Shown: positions 1 to 12,000 of the stretch, piece by piece
How positions within the stretch are numbered: position 1 is the first letter of the stretch
How the letters are laid out: each line of letters begins with the position of its first letter
NCBI GenBank assembly: GCA_026874595.1
Contig: CM049313.1
Location: 33,817,159-33,881,158 of the forward strand
Reading direction: 5' to 3'
Length of the DNA: 64,000 bases
Origin: Sipunculus nudus
Taxonomy: Eukaryota > Annelida > Sipuncula > Golfingiida > Sipunculidae
Translations under genes and position numbers: made by a program
The notes under the pieces: generated by a model
The model's database searches: none
What the model was told of the DNA's origin: nothing
What the model saw: only the letters and a program-made list of their open reading frames with translations

Positions 1-1028
1 CCGTGCCGTATTCTTGTTTGCTACTGATTTGTCATTATATTTTGGAAAAAAATATTCTGCTGATCCATTTCAAGTCACTGTATATTTTTATTCTAAAAGT
101 AATATTTTGAAATCTTAATTTTTGATGAAAATTTCATTTTCTGGAATTACTCGGAAGATTCAAATCATTTTCATACCGGTTACTTCGGTATTATCATCGT
201 CACATCGTACGTTGACATCGCTTTATGTCACATTTTGCTGGTGCGTTTGAAATCATCGCTTGTCAACTTAACTAAATATCAAAGTAACTGAAGTTACCTT
301 GTCGAGATACGCACGTATAGGAAACATGACGCTTGAAAACGAGTGATTTTAAGGTAAAATTAGATCGGCCAGTCAGAGTAAGCAAGTTTTTTTCCTGAAG
401 AAAGTTTCCGTGTGGGGAGCCATTTTGTCAAGGCAGTGTTCGCGCAAGGCACGCTTGGACGAAATAGGTGGCTGTTCTGTTTACCACCCATCGCGTACAG
501 CCGTTCAAAATATTCTTAGCAGAATACCGGGGCGTTTCAGCACATGGCGGCACTCAAACTTGATTTTAAAAACGATCGTCTGCCATTGTGTGACTCTTTA
601 CAATGTCAGCTTTTTATTCATTTTACGTTTTAAACAAATAATCATTGCTAAACAATGCCGCAAATGGGTTTAAAGTAGGCTTTTATTTCAATTTAGCTTG
701 ATCATGCCCAACGAAGTGGGCCGCTGTTTGTTACAACAGGGTTGTTGTAAACGTATTATTTGGTGACAATTACCAAGATTTTATAACAAGTTATATATCA
801 CACGAAAACTAATCAGCAATATTTAATTTATAAATAAAAATAATCGTAAATAATACATTAACACACGGCTCCCATGCATCCGAGAATGCTGCTGAGAAAG
901 TTGCAATATTATCGCCCACTTGCCGGCCCAAAAACGATGTCTGTCAGGAAGATATTCAGGAAACCCTTCTAGTATAAACCGCACAGTGCTTTCAGGAAAT
1001 CAACCTGATTTCAAGATTTTGAATTTCT
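1..1028. other. Left edge, no gene recognised
   Basis: I see no convincing exon, RNA gene or repeat copy here. The longest open frame (410-673, plus) has no recognisable motif. This stretch lies downstream of the last exon I can place for the minus-strand EPB41L4A gene, so it may be intron or the 3' part of that gene. The sequence does not decide. Confidence 0.5.
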
Positions 1029-2821
1029 TGATTAAACCGCGGTTTTAAGTGGAGATTTTACGGTACTCAATATTGACATAATTTCTGGCATGTACATAGT
1101 ACCTATGGAGGAATAACTATACAAAATATTAAAGTATGAATATATCTGATTCATCTTGTTTTTTTTTACTGAGGCTGACTTTGGGATGGGTTTTGGAGAA
1201 GGGAAAAGTGAGGGCAGCACGAAGGTGGATGTAGAAATATTCTATTGTAATGTTTTTCATTTATATAAGAATATGAAAAGCTAAGAGGAAAGGGGCCCTC
1301 CTACTTGGTTATAGTAAAGTTCTGAATATATGATTGCAAATTAATACTCTGACAAGACTGTCATGAAGAACAAGGGACCTATGGGTCACGGCGCTCAGCT
1401 GAAGTTTGCAAAATGCAAAATATGCAAAATATTCTATTGTAATGTTTTTCATTTATATTAGAATATGAGAAGCTAAGAGGGAAGGAGCCCTCCTACTTGG
1501 TTAAAGTAAAGTTCTAAATATATGATTGCAAACTAATACTCTGACAAGACTGTCATGAAGAAAAACAGTAAAAGTTTTGAGATACTGTGATGCATATGAA
1601 AATTTACAGATACTTTATTTCACTTTCAAGGGAATACTTCATTTAAGTTTATATATAAGCCTATTTTTGCAGCATATCAACTTTTTCCATTAAAAATTTT
1701 TATCTGAATCATTTTTTTTATTGACAAGTTTTATAAATTTTTAATAAAAAAAAACTGATATAAGTTAAAATATTAGAATTGTTGCAAAAGTTGCAATCAT
1801 TATATATCCAGAGTAAAAAAAAAACTTAAAATATAAGTTAAAATATTAGAATTGTTGCAAAAGTTGCAATCATCATATATACAGAGTAAAAACTGAAACT
1901 ATAAGTTAAAATATTAGAATTGTTGCAAAAGTTGCAATCATCATATATCCAGAGTGTAGCTCATATTGGGTCATATTATGCATACACATATATTTTATTA
2001 TTTTTAAATCACAAATGTTTAAACTGAATTTAAAAGAAAATAATGCCACAACATGGCATCTAAAAGATTATTCCTTGAATCACAATTAAAAAGTTTTGCA
2101 CATTGGAGTTTTCAGTACCTGCTTAATTTTATTCACCAAAATAAAACAAGGGACCTATGGGTCACGGCGCTCAGCTGATCATGATTGAACTATTAATGTA
2201 TCACCATTGTGATACTCTATTTAGTCGACAAACCTTATGAATATCATGGACCTATTAGGCTATTATAAAGGAATATAATGTCATATGTGAGTAAATCATG
2301 TATGAAATTACCTGACTGATGGATTAATATGGAGTAAATATAGTGGTTTATTTTTTATTTATTTGGGAGCTGTTGAAAATAGCAATATATTTGAGCAAAT
2401 ATGAATGCAATGACAGAACACTAAGCAGTGGTAGAATGATGATAAGGCTATTTGTTGAAGGATCTATAGTGTATGGAAGTCCGCAAGATTTCAATTTGAC
2501 ATATATAATGTTATTATTAACTATGCTGAAGAGTGGATTTATGAATTGTGACTGTATGACATGATATCTCTTAGGTCTTGACAAGGTACATTATATTGAT
2601 GCCCACCACGTCTACATATTACACAATATTGACATAATTTCTGGCACGTACATAGGTAACAAACAGTTATACAATATATAAAAATATGAATATATCTGAT
2701 TCAACTTGTTCTCGTTTACTAAGGCTGACATTGGAATGGGGTTCGGAGAAGGAAACAGTGTGGGCAGCAAGGAGGGTTGTTTGTAGAGAGAAAAGGAGAT
2801 AGAGTGAGAGGGACGGAGCAT
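1029..2821. repeat. Mosaic of repeat copies around nested elements
   Basis: A block at about 1032-1212 recurs, diverged, at 2622-2785; both contain a TTGACATAATTTCTGGCA-like stretch and later an ATATCTGATTCA run. A second block at 1242-1370 recurs at 1418-1566 and at about 52383-52566. The 1242-1370 copy stops exactly where the 5' end of the element at 1371 begins, so it looks like a piece of an older copy into which the newer one inserted. No coding potential is evident. Confidence 0.6.
1749..1955. repeat. Three-copy tandem repeat, about 68-73-bp period
   Basis: Three consecutive units share TAAGTTAAAATATTAGAATT, TTGCAAAAGTTGCAATCA and a terminal CCAGAGT-like end. Spacing between units is 73 then 68 bases. 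It lies inside the 5' part of the element that starts at 1371. No function is suggested. Confidence 0.8.
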
Positions 2822-2869
2822 TCAACAGTACTTAAACACCTGGACGGTTAAAATCTAAAATATTATGAA

Positions 2870-5160
2870 ATGTAAATAAAGTCTGAGAGAAAGAGGTAAT
2901 CTAGGCTATGGTTGGTTGATATGATTTTGTTGAAGAAATTGTTGCAAATAATATTTTAAGATCTGACCTTGCATTTTCATTGGATACCTTTTTGACAGGC
3001 TGTTGACAGTTCAACATTTTACACATTTGTCTAATGAGATCCAATTTTTTTAATTTAAACTTTAATTAAACTTTTTTTTCTATTTTATGATATGTATACA
3101 GTTGCTATAAAATCCCCACTCCACAGGCGGAAGGACTTGATGGAAGGGGGGGGGGGGTTACGATGGGAGTTACAACGCCTCTGTCTCTCTGTATATATTT
3201 TCTTCAAATTATTAAATTTTATGCTATAGCAATAGCACTATTGTTGACAGTGCGAAGGAGCAAGGACTTAGTGGGGTGGGGGAAGGGGATGGTGGGAGTT
3301 ACAATACCCTTGCATATACGTACAGGATATGAAATTTAATTTATCAGAGCTTACAGGGAAAAAAAAGTTTATTCATAATTATTAAATATTTAAAACAGGC
3401 AAGAAAGCTAGAGAAACAAAGCAAATAATTTTAATTCCCATTCTTCTGAGCCAGGAAATTATGAACAATTTTTACATAAATTCCTTTTTTTATAACATCA
3501 TTTTTTTCCAGGTTTGAAAATGTAACTATACATTTAGAGTATAACATATATATGTGAATATTTCAGTTGATTCACATTTCTTAATTGCATGAAGATATAT
3601 ATCTAATAAATTAGGTTTATAGTACCTGTCAACAGAATGGGGTGGAGGGAGGAAGGGAGGCATAGGGGTGAGAGAGAGAGAAAGAGAGAGAGAGAAAAAG
3701 AGAGCTAGAAAGAGAGAAAGGGAAAGAGAGAGAGGAGAAAGGCTCTCTGGTAATTACTGCCTGACCCAGCCTGACCCAGACACTCACAGAAGCAGTAGGC
3801 AAGGAGTGAAGGTGTTATGTAACAGCCTGGAACACTGTTAACCAATGACTTGATGTAAACATTCAAGACATGGTGCTATAAATATGGGCCACTGTGCTCA
3901 GCTGAAGTTGACCTTGAAAGTAAAAATCTAAAATAATAATGGAGATCAAGTCTAAGAGGAAAAGGTAATATATGCCATGGCTGGTTGACATGATTGGTTA
4001 GTATTGATGAGTGAGAAATTGTTGCAAATAATATTTTGTGACCAAACCATGCATTCTCTAATGTCAAAATTGAAGCATGTGAGCAGTTTGTGAACATAAG
4101 ATGTATATTATTACCATGATCATTGGCTGGCTTTTTGATAATTTGTTGACAGTTCAGTAGTTTATACATTTGCTCAATTTGATCTATTTTACATAATATA
4201 TATTATTAAATATATGTATTTTTATTTTATAAAATGTATACAGTTGAAATATAACTGATGTCTCCAGTCCACAGATGCAAGGACCTGGTGGTGGTGGTTT
4301 GGGGGGGGGGGGGGAGGGCTGGAATGATGGGAGTTACAACATCTCTGTATTAACATAGTGTATATACATATAGGATTTCCACTTAATTCAACAATACTTA
4401 CAGGATTAAATAGTTCATTCACAATTACATAATATTTAAAAAAGGACAGACAGACTGTTAGACAAACAAAGCTGATAATATATTTTAATATTTTAAAGTT
4501 TTTCATCTGCAATATTACACATCTGAATACATAAATTGCTTTCAAATTTCAGACTTTAATGGCTTAAATCCATACACATACAGCATATGAAAGTTATTTC
4601 AACAGTACTTAAAGGAAAAATTTAATAATTAGTATATATATTTAATGATAATTGAGAGATGATGGACAGACAAGAGCTGATCACTTTATGTTCCATTCTC
4701 CTGGGGCAAGAATATGTTTCAATATTAGATCTTAATGTTTTCTAATCCAATTATCTTTCAAATTGAAAAAATTGTACACATTTGCAATAATAACTAATGT
4801 CCCAGTGCACAGGTGAATGGTGAGGTGCTAAGGATCAATGACAGCCGGGGGGGGGGGGGGGGGGGGAAGAGATGGGATTTACAACACTTTTGCATAAACA
4901 TTCAGGGCAAACAAAGCCTGATCTCCAATTCTGCTGAGGCTCGAAAATAATGAACACATGTTTGTATTAGATCCTCATTTTTTTATTTTAAGTTTAATTT
5001 GTATACATTTCCAATATAACATATATTTCTGAATATAAACGTTGATTCATAATTCTAAATTGCATCATCATAAATCTCAATCTTGTCATGTAACACCACA
5101 TCATGCATACAAATGTATATTTATATATTCATGGGGGGGGGGGGGGGGAGGGGTGTGATA
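2870..5160. repeat. Degenerate poly-G-containing repeats inside the nested element
   Basis: A motif of the type CCACAGGNNNAAGGAC, poly-G, then GATGGGAGTTACAA recurs at about 3120-3190, 3245-3310, 4265-4345 and 4805-4885. The preceding block with GAAATTGTTGCAAATAATATTTT occurs at about 2936 and 4015, about 1.08 kb apart. Poly-G runs lie near 3148, 4302, 4848 and 5132. It reads as an old tandem or segmental duplication within the mobile element, and open frames here are incidental. Confidence 0.6.
3667..3742. repeat. (GA)n-rich purine microsatellite
   Basis: A run of GAGA interspersed with AAAG and one AGCTAGAAAG break, almost entirely purine on the plus strand. Confidence 0.85.
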
Positions 5161-8100
5161 TGAGAACAATTGTACACCTGTCACAGCAGGGGATCTCCCC
5201 CAGTGACTGAAACAAATCAGGAACCCTGGCATAGCTGACTTCCAGTGACCTGGAGTGGCCTACCTGCATCTGGAACAAAGCAAGTGACTACAATAGAGCC
5301 TCAAGATAAAATTTAATAACTAGCCTAATTTTCAACCTTTCAGTTTCAAATTTCAGATTTAAACACATTAAATACTTATGTTTACATTCTGAGAAAATTA
5401 AATCAACAGTACTCACAGGAAAAAAATTTGCCATGGTCAAAGTTGGGTAAAATTTCAGGTATTGATTTTATGTTTATGCTAATACCTTATAAAATTTAAA
5501 AAATACATATCTAATTTTGGGTATACAATTGAATCTTAATTAAACAAAGTTATATACTCTAGCTTCAATAATTTTCATGTAACCTGAGTAAATATTTTTC
5601 CTGATTTTTTTACAAAGTCAATTTTGTTTGTGCACATAACTTAAAACAATTACGCAATACTGACATCATTTCTGGCATGTGCATAGCGAATGTATAGAAA
5701 AATATGTATATTATATATGATCAAAGTCAGATCAGTGGTTTTGATACTAGGCAGTCCTGAAGTGAAACAAAGGGTTTTTAATGAAAAAATGAAGTTTTTC
5801 ATTAATATCTCGAAGGAATTAAGTTCTGGAGACCAAATTCTTGGCATGGTAGGGGATTTTGGAGACATCTTACTGTATGCCTAATTTAAGGAACTTAGAG
5901 CAGAAGCTGGGGAGCTGAGCTCTAGCAAACTGCATAACACTAGGTTGATGTAAACAATATGTGACATGGTGCTTGAAAACTTGAATAAAATCTACAGTTT
6001 TTGATCAACTGGTTTCAAATTTTAAATGTTAACAGTTGAAATGCTAACAAAAACATGCTTTGAAAATTAAATCCACAGCAGTTACAGGAAAAAAACGTGC
6101 CATGGTCAAAGTTGGGCAAAGTTTAAGGTACCAATTTTTTATTTTTGCTAATATTTTAAAAAATTTAAAAGATTTTGATCAAATTTTGGGTATACAATTT
6201 AATTTTGATTAATAAAAGTTATATTACTGGAAAAAAAGTGCTTAGCTTTAACAAGTTTTGTGTTAAGTGATCAAATTTTTTTCCTGATTATTTACAAAAT
6301 GCATTATGTTTGGGCCCATAACTTTTTTAAATTATATAATACAGACCCGATTTCTGGCATGTACATAGGAACTATATAGAGGATTATTTATGGTAAATAT
6401 GAGGAAAAACAGATGAGTGGTTTTGATATTAGGCAGTCCTGAAGTGTGAAAATAGGATTTTAATAAAAAAATTGAGGTTTTTCCTTAATTTCTCAAAGGA
6501 ACGAAGTCGCAAAGACCTAGTTTTTGGTTTGGTAGGAGATCTTGGGGATATCTAACATTATGCTGAATTTTGGATTCCTAGGTCTTACGGTTTCAAAACG
6601 TGCCACATCTATGGACAGACGAACGGACAGACGGCACGACGGACAGACGGACGGACGACGGACAATGGACCACGACTATAGCTCAGATGACTTATAGTCA
6701 GCTGAGCTAATAAAAGATTCAGTAAATTTGATAAAATAAAACATCTTTTCAAATAAAGTATACACATTGTTGGTTGAATGAGGGACAAACAATATCATTA
6801 TGCTAATTACTATCTCAGCTTTAATTTATTACTGGAATTAATAGTCAATTTCACACCTGGTGAAGTTTTTACTCTTCTGAAGTGAGGAATTACTTATCTG
6901 ATGAACATCATAGCAATACACCAATTTGTGGACACAATTAAATGTGCACTTTAATCATTGTAGTGGTACAATACAAAAACTAAAATGTAGCATAGCCTAG
7001 AATAAGAATGAATCAAATACAGAAAATAATAACATTCATCTAGTTAATGCACCATCTGGGGGGGGGGGGGGTGCAGGGCAGAGGGGAAGCCTGCTGGTAG
7101 TGGCCAAGCTGAGCCAGGGCAGGCTGCCTGGGGTGGGTTACATAATGCAAGTGAAAGCTGTACTTCTAGGTGGGCTAGGTGTAAACAACACTTGACATGG
7201 TGAATTAAAACTTGAATAAAAGCTAATCTTTTCAATCAATTCCTTTGAAATTTCAGATTTTTAAAGATTAAATCCTAATGGATATATGCTTTGAAAATTA
7301 AATCAACAGTGCTTACAGGGAAATAACATGCCTTTGCCAATTGGACAAAATTTAAGGTTTTGATTTTTTATTTATGCTAATAACTTGAAAAATTTGCAAA
7401 ATTCAGATCTAATTTTGGGTAAACAATTGAATCTTGATTAAATAAAGTTACATTCCTGAAAAAAAGTCTCTAGGTTCAGCAATTCTCATGTTAGTGAGTA
7501 AATATATTTCCTGATTTTTTTAAAAATTGCATTATATTTTGGCCCATAACTTCAAAATAATACCCTATACTGACATAATGTTTGGTATGTTCATAGAAAA
7601 TGTATGAAAGAATGTGAATACTAAATATGATCAAAAACAAAATCAGTGGTTTTGATATTAGGCAGCCTTGAAGTGTAACAATGGCTTTTTTTTATGGCAA
7701 ACAGAGGTTTTTCCTTAATATCTCGAAGGAACGAAGTCCTAATGACGCAATTTTTGGTATGGTAGGAGATTTTGGGGACATCTAACATTATGCCAACAGC
7801 CTGGGGAGCATAGAGATGGGCACTGAATGACCTACAGTCATCAAAGTGGACTGCTTGACAATGTAAGGGAATACAAGAGCCTCCAAAAAAATTCAATAAC
7901 TAGCCTAATTTTGCAGCTTTTATTTTCAAATTTCAGATTTTAACAGATTAAATCCTTATGTGTACATGCTGTGAAAATTTAACGTACCAATTTTATATTT
8001 TTGCCAATATTTAAAAAAAAGATTTTGATCTAATTTTTGGTATACAATTAAATTTTGATGAATTAAAGTTGGATTACTGAAAAAAAGTCCCTACCTTTAA

Positions 8101-8938
8101 CACTTTTGGTCTTAAGTGACCAAATATCTTTCCTGATTTTTTTACAAAGTCCATTATGTTTGGGCCCATAACTTTTTAAAATAAAATAATACTGACTTAA
8201 TTTCTGGCATGTACATAGGAACTATATAGAGGAATATTTATGGTAAATATGAAGAAAACCAGATGAGTGGTTTTGATATTAGGCAGTCCTGAAGTGTAAA
8301 ATAGATTTCTAATAAAAAGTTGAGGTTTTTCCTTAATATCTTGAAGGAACAAAGTCCTATTGACCCAATTTTCGGCATGGAAGGAGATTTTTGGGACATC
8401 TAACTGTATGCCGAATTTCAGATTCGTAGGTCCAATATTGTCGAAAGGTGCCAGTCTTACAGACGGACATCCGGACGGACAGACAGACACACGGACAATA
8501 GACCACAACTATAGCTCAGATGACTTATAGTCAGCTGAGCTAAAAACAGGTGCACAGGGGTCTTGGAACAGACTGTTCATGTTAAAAGTAATGAAATCAG
8601 GAATTTGTAAGAAATCTTTGAATAACAAAATAAAAATGTCTTTTAACATGATACAGGTATATTAAATTAACAAATTAAATCCATCATGTCAGATATTTAA
8701 AGATTAGTCCTGAAAGCACTAATCAGATTTAAGAAGTGTAGAGCAGGACAGACAGCAGTCAACCCTTTGTTATGACACTATAATTAATGGGTGGTTCAAT
8801 ATTTAGAAACAGAAACCATGCAGTATCCAGAGAGCTTGACAGAGAGAAATTGGTTCATAGATGTCAGCTGAGCTAACAATACTTTTGAGATTACTGCCAT
8901 TTATTCATATGCCACTTACATGCAAACAAAACACTTAC

Positions 8939-9001
8939 CTATATTTTCGCCTAGAACCTAAACTAACAAGTTTTCCTGTAGAATCACTGGCCTGGGATAA
9001 C
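8939..9001 (-). CDS. EPB41L4A: EPB41L4A exon 11 (residues 287-307), start of FERM-adjacent region
   Basis: 63 nt, acceptor TTTCAG, donor GTAAGT, phases fitting exon 10. It encodes [20 protein letters not shown], which lines up with the S-KF-S-RYSGRT start of the FERM-adjacent (FA) region. The next exon should begin with a YSGRT-like motif; I could not find one at lower coordinates. Confidence 0.75.
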
Positions 9002-12000
9002 CTGAAAGGACAAATTAATGAATCCCCAATACATATTTGCAGGTGCAATCTGAACATTCTATTTGAGAATATTGTAAAACATGAACAAGGCCTACAGGCC
9101 TAATGCGAACCTGTGCAATGAGATAACACCAGGTATAATGCTTAAATGTTACACAAGTACTTTTCAAGAACTTGTGTAACATGTATATGAACAATGCAAG
9201 TACTAAACACTTAGAACAAGAAACAATTAAACAAACATCACTGCTGAAATTCTAGCATGGGTGCACAATATATGGGTAGTCAACAAGCGACTACTTGTAT
9301 CCGCCAAAATCAGAGTGGGATGGGTGAAGTGAGGCATGGACTGAGTGGCAAGGGGAAATAGAGTGAGGTGTGTTGCATTATAGCCTAGATGTCTGCAGTT
9401 GAAATATGTATGTCGGTTGTGCCACCTACCACAAAATCCAGAAAGCTGTCCAAGATATATAAACATGCAAAATTTTAGGCAGACAAGTCAAACCACTACT
9501 GAGATATGAGTGATTTTAGCCCACGGCAGACAAACAGACGGACGCTGTGGAAAAATGGTGGCAGGTGGTGCCACCAATTTTGTGTAAAATTAAAAGCTAT
9601 GCGAGATCTATACACAGGCAAAATTTCAGGGGGATATGTCAAACCAGTCCTGAGATATAAGCCTGAATGTAAGCAGCGTATATATAAATGTAGGTGGCGC
9701 CACATGCCACAAAATCGAGAAAGCTATCCAAGATGTATAAACCTGCAAAATTTTAGGCAGATATGTCAAACAACTGCTGAGATATGAGTGATTTTATCCC
9801 ATGGCAAAAAAAAAAACAGACGGAGGCTGTGCAAAAATGATTGCAGGTGGCGCCACCAGTTTTGTGTATGATAAAGAGCTATGTGAGATCTATAAACATG
9901 CAAAATTTTTGCCCAATCAGTCAAATGGTTCCAGATATATGAGCTTGGATGTCTGCAGCGTAAATTTGAATGTAGGTGGGGCCACCTGCCTTAAAATCAA
10001 GAAAGCTATCCAGGATGTATAAACCTGCAAAATTTCAGGTGGATAAGTCAAACTACTGCCGAGATATGAGTGATTTTATCCCAAGGCAGATGAACAGATG
10101 GACGCTGTGCAAAAATCTTTGCAGGTGGCACCTCAAGTTTTGCCTATGATAAAGAGCTATGGGAGATCTATACACATGCAAAATTTTGGCCCAACTGATC
10201 AAACGGTTCCCGAGATATGAGCTTGGATGTCTGCAGCTTAAATGTGCTGTAGGTGGCGCCACCTGTCATAAAATCAAGAAAGCTGTCCAAGATGTATACA
10301 CATGCAAAATTTCAGGTGGATAAGTCCAACCAATGCAGAGATATGAGTGTTTTTATCACAAGGCAGATGAACAGATGGAGACTGTGCAAAAATCTAAGAA
10401 AATGCAGTTAGAAAAAAATAAACAAATGATGACTGATGACTGATTATTTGCAAAATATTTGATGATGCTAGCTCCTGCCATTGTTGAGATAGGTATGGTT
10501 AACTAGAGATGACGCACAACGCACTGACGCACGATGGACGATGTAGGAACATTGCATAAGCTCACAGGTTTGCTAAAAATCCGATAATTTTTTAGATGAC
10601 AAATCTTCTGCAAAAAAATTGGTGATGCTAGCTCCTGCCCTTTTTGAGATAGCTATGACGCATGACAGATGACGCAACACCATTGCATAAGCTCACAAAT
10701 TCGCTAAAAATGCAAACCAAGTTTATTCAAACAGCTGAAAGATATAGTTCGTATAATCTGGGAATTCTGCATCAAGACATTGTCTAGATGTCTAGACACA
10801 TTGTCTAGACACCCAACAGAGCCAGGTCAGTTGCCATGGTGATGACTGGACCCCACCTGTTTGTACTGAGTGACCTCTTGACTTGGCTGCTGAAACTCAG
10901 CATGATGTCAAATTTGTTTTTGAACACAGAAAGCCTTTTCCAATTGGCTACAATGCTTTTTTAAAGCTGTATTTAGCCAATCTATTCTTATAAAACTGGC
11001 AGAACCCTACCACAGAATAATTCTTGTAAAGTTTAAACCAATCAGCTTAACAGTTTCATCATAAATCAGTGTATAAGCTAGAAAAGTTTAAATTACATTT
11101 TTGCTTGTAAAAAACAGATCAATGTAGGTGGCGCCACCAATATCTCAATTTCAGATGTGACATATGTGACAAACATTCGTATAAAATTTGGTGATTATAG
11201 CTCTAGCCGTTTCTGAGATTTTAATTTTAGTGTGCTTTTTTGGTCAGATGACTAAGTTCAACCTCCTGTAACTTGGCCAAAAATCTCCGAACTGGAACCA
11301 TTCTACTTGAGAGAGATTGTTCCATGGATCATTTCTGTGAAATAATTGGACAATTTGGCTGGACAGTTTCAGAGAAGAAGAATTTTAAAGCTTTTTTAGC
11401 TTTTTCCCTTAAAATCTAAGAAAATGCAGTTAGAAAAAAATAAACAAAATCCGATAGAGTTTTTCAGATGACTGATTATTTGCAAAAAAATTGGTGATGC
11501 TAGCTTCTGCCGTTTTTGAGATAGCTATGGTTAACGTACGCATGATGCATGACGGATGACGCCGCACCATCGCATAAGCTCACAAGTTCGCTAAAAAACA
11601 CCCATTCACGATAAACCAAAACTATGAGCAGGGATCATAATACAGGTTTGCCTTTCACCAGAACAAATGGGTTTATGCTTTAGATGCCTTCTATCATCAT
11701 ATCAAATTTTAAATCACACTCTGCTCAGGGGAGCCTGACCTGCCATCTAACATGCAATCCAATCCTAAATGCACACTTGCATGCTAAAAGAACTTTCAAT
11801 AGTTTCACTGTTATATCAGACACATGATTGTCTAGTGAAAAAAATATAGGAAAATATAGGAATTAAGGGCCTAAAAGCCGGAAGGAATAAAAAAAATCTT
11901 AGACCACTTTATAGGAAAATATAGGGAGTTTGTGGAACACCACCTGTAATTTTGTGTCATGTGTGTTATTACTCATCAGCTTCTAATGTTGAAAAGATCT

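Larger units (their letters stand above)
2147..6710 (+). mobile_element. Second terminal-motif element nested in the first
   Basis: It begins with CAAGGGACCTATGGGTCAC at 2147 and ends in a 13+13 nt hairpin at 6680-6708 plus AA. Its flanks (ACCAAAATAAAA on the left, TAAAAGATTCAG on the right) join without any duplicated base into the sequence found intact at about 52750-52775. The insertion is therefore TSD-free, at an A|T junction (boundary ambiguous by 1-2 A residues). The interior holds degenerate repeats with poly-G tracts (about 2870-5160) and two tandem copies of the roughly 600-bp core (about 5340-5990 and 5990-6600), then a GGACAGACGG-type microsatellite. No coding capacity is recognisable. 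Confidence 0.65.
1371..8543 (+). mobile_element. Terminal-motif (pearl/Helitron-like) element, interrupted by a second copy
   Basis: The 5' end is the CAAGGGACC motif with its CATGGGTC half-palindrome and CAGCTG at 1371-1401. The 3' end is a hairpin at 8513-8541 followed by AA (terminal GAGCTAA). The body is split: 1371-2146 and 6711-8543 belong together, because joining them reproduces the uninterrupted arrangement seen near 52660-52790. The part after 6711 carries a poly-G tract (7058-7071) and two tandem copies of a roughly 600-bp core (about 7230-7870 and 7900-8543), then a GACGGACA-type microsatellite before the hairpin. No ORF is credible, so it is non-autonomous. Assignment to Helitron-like elements is inferred from the hairpin-CTAA 3' end and the absence of a target duplication. 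The 5' end is not the canonical TC. Confidence 0.65.
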
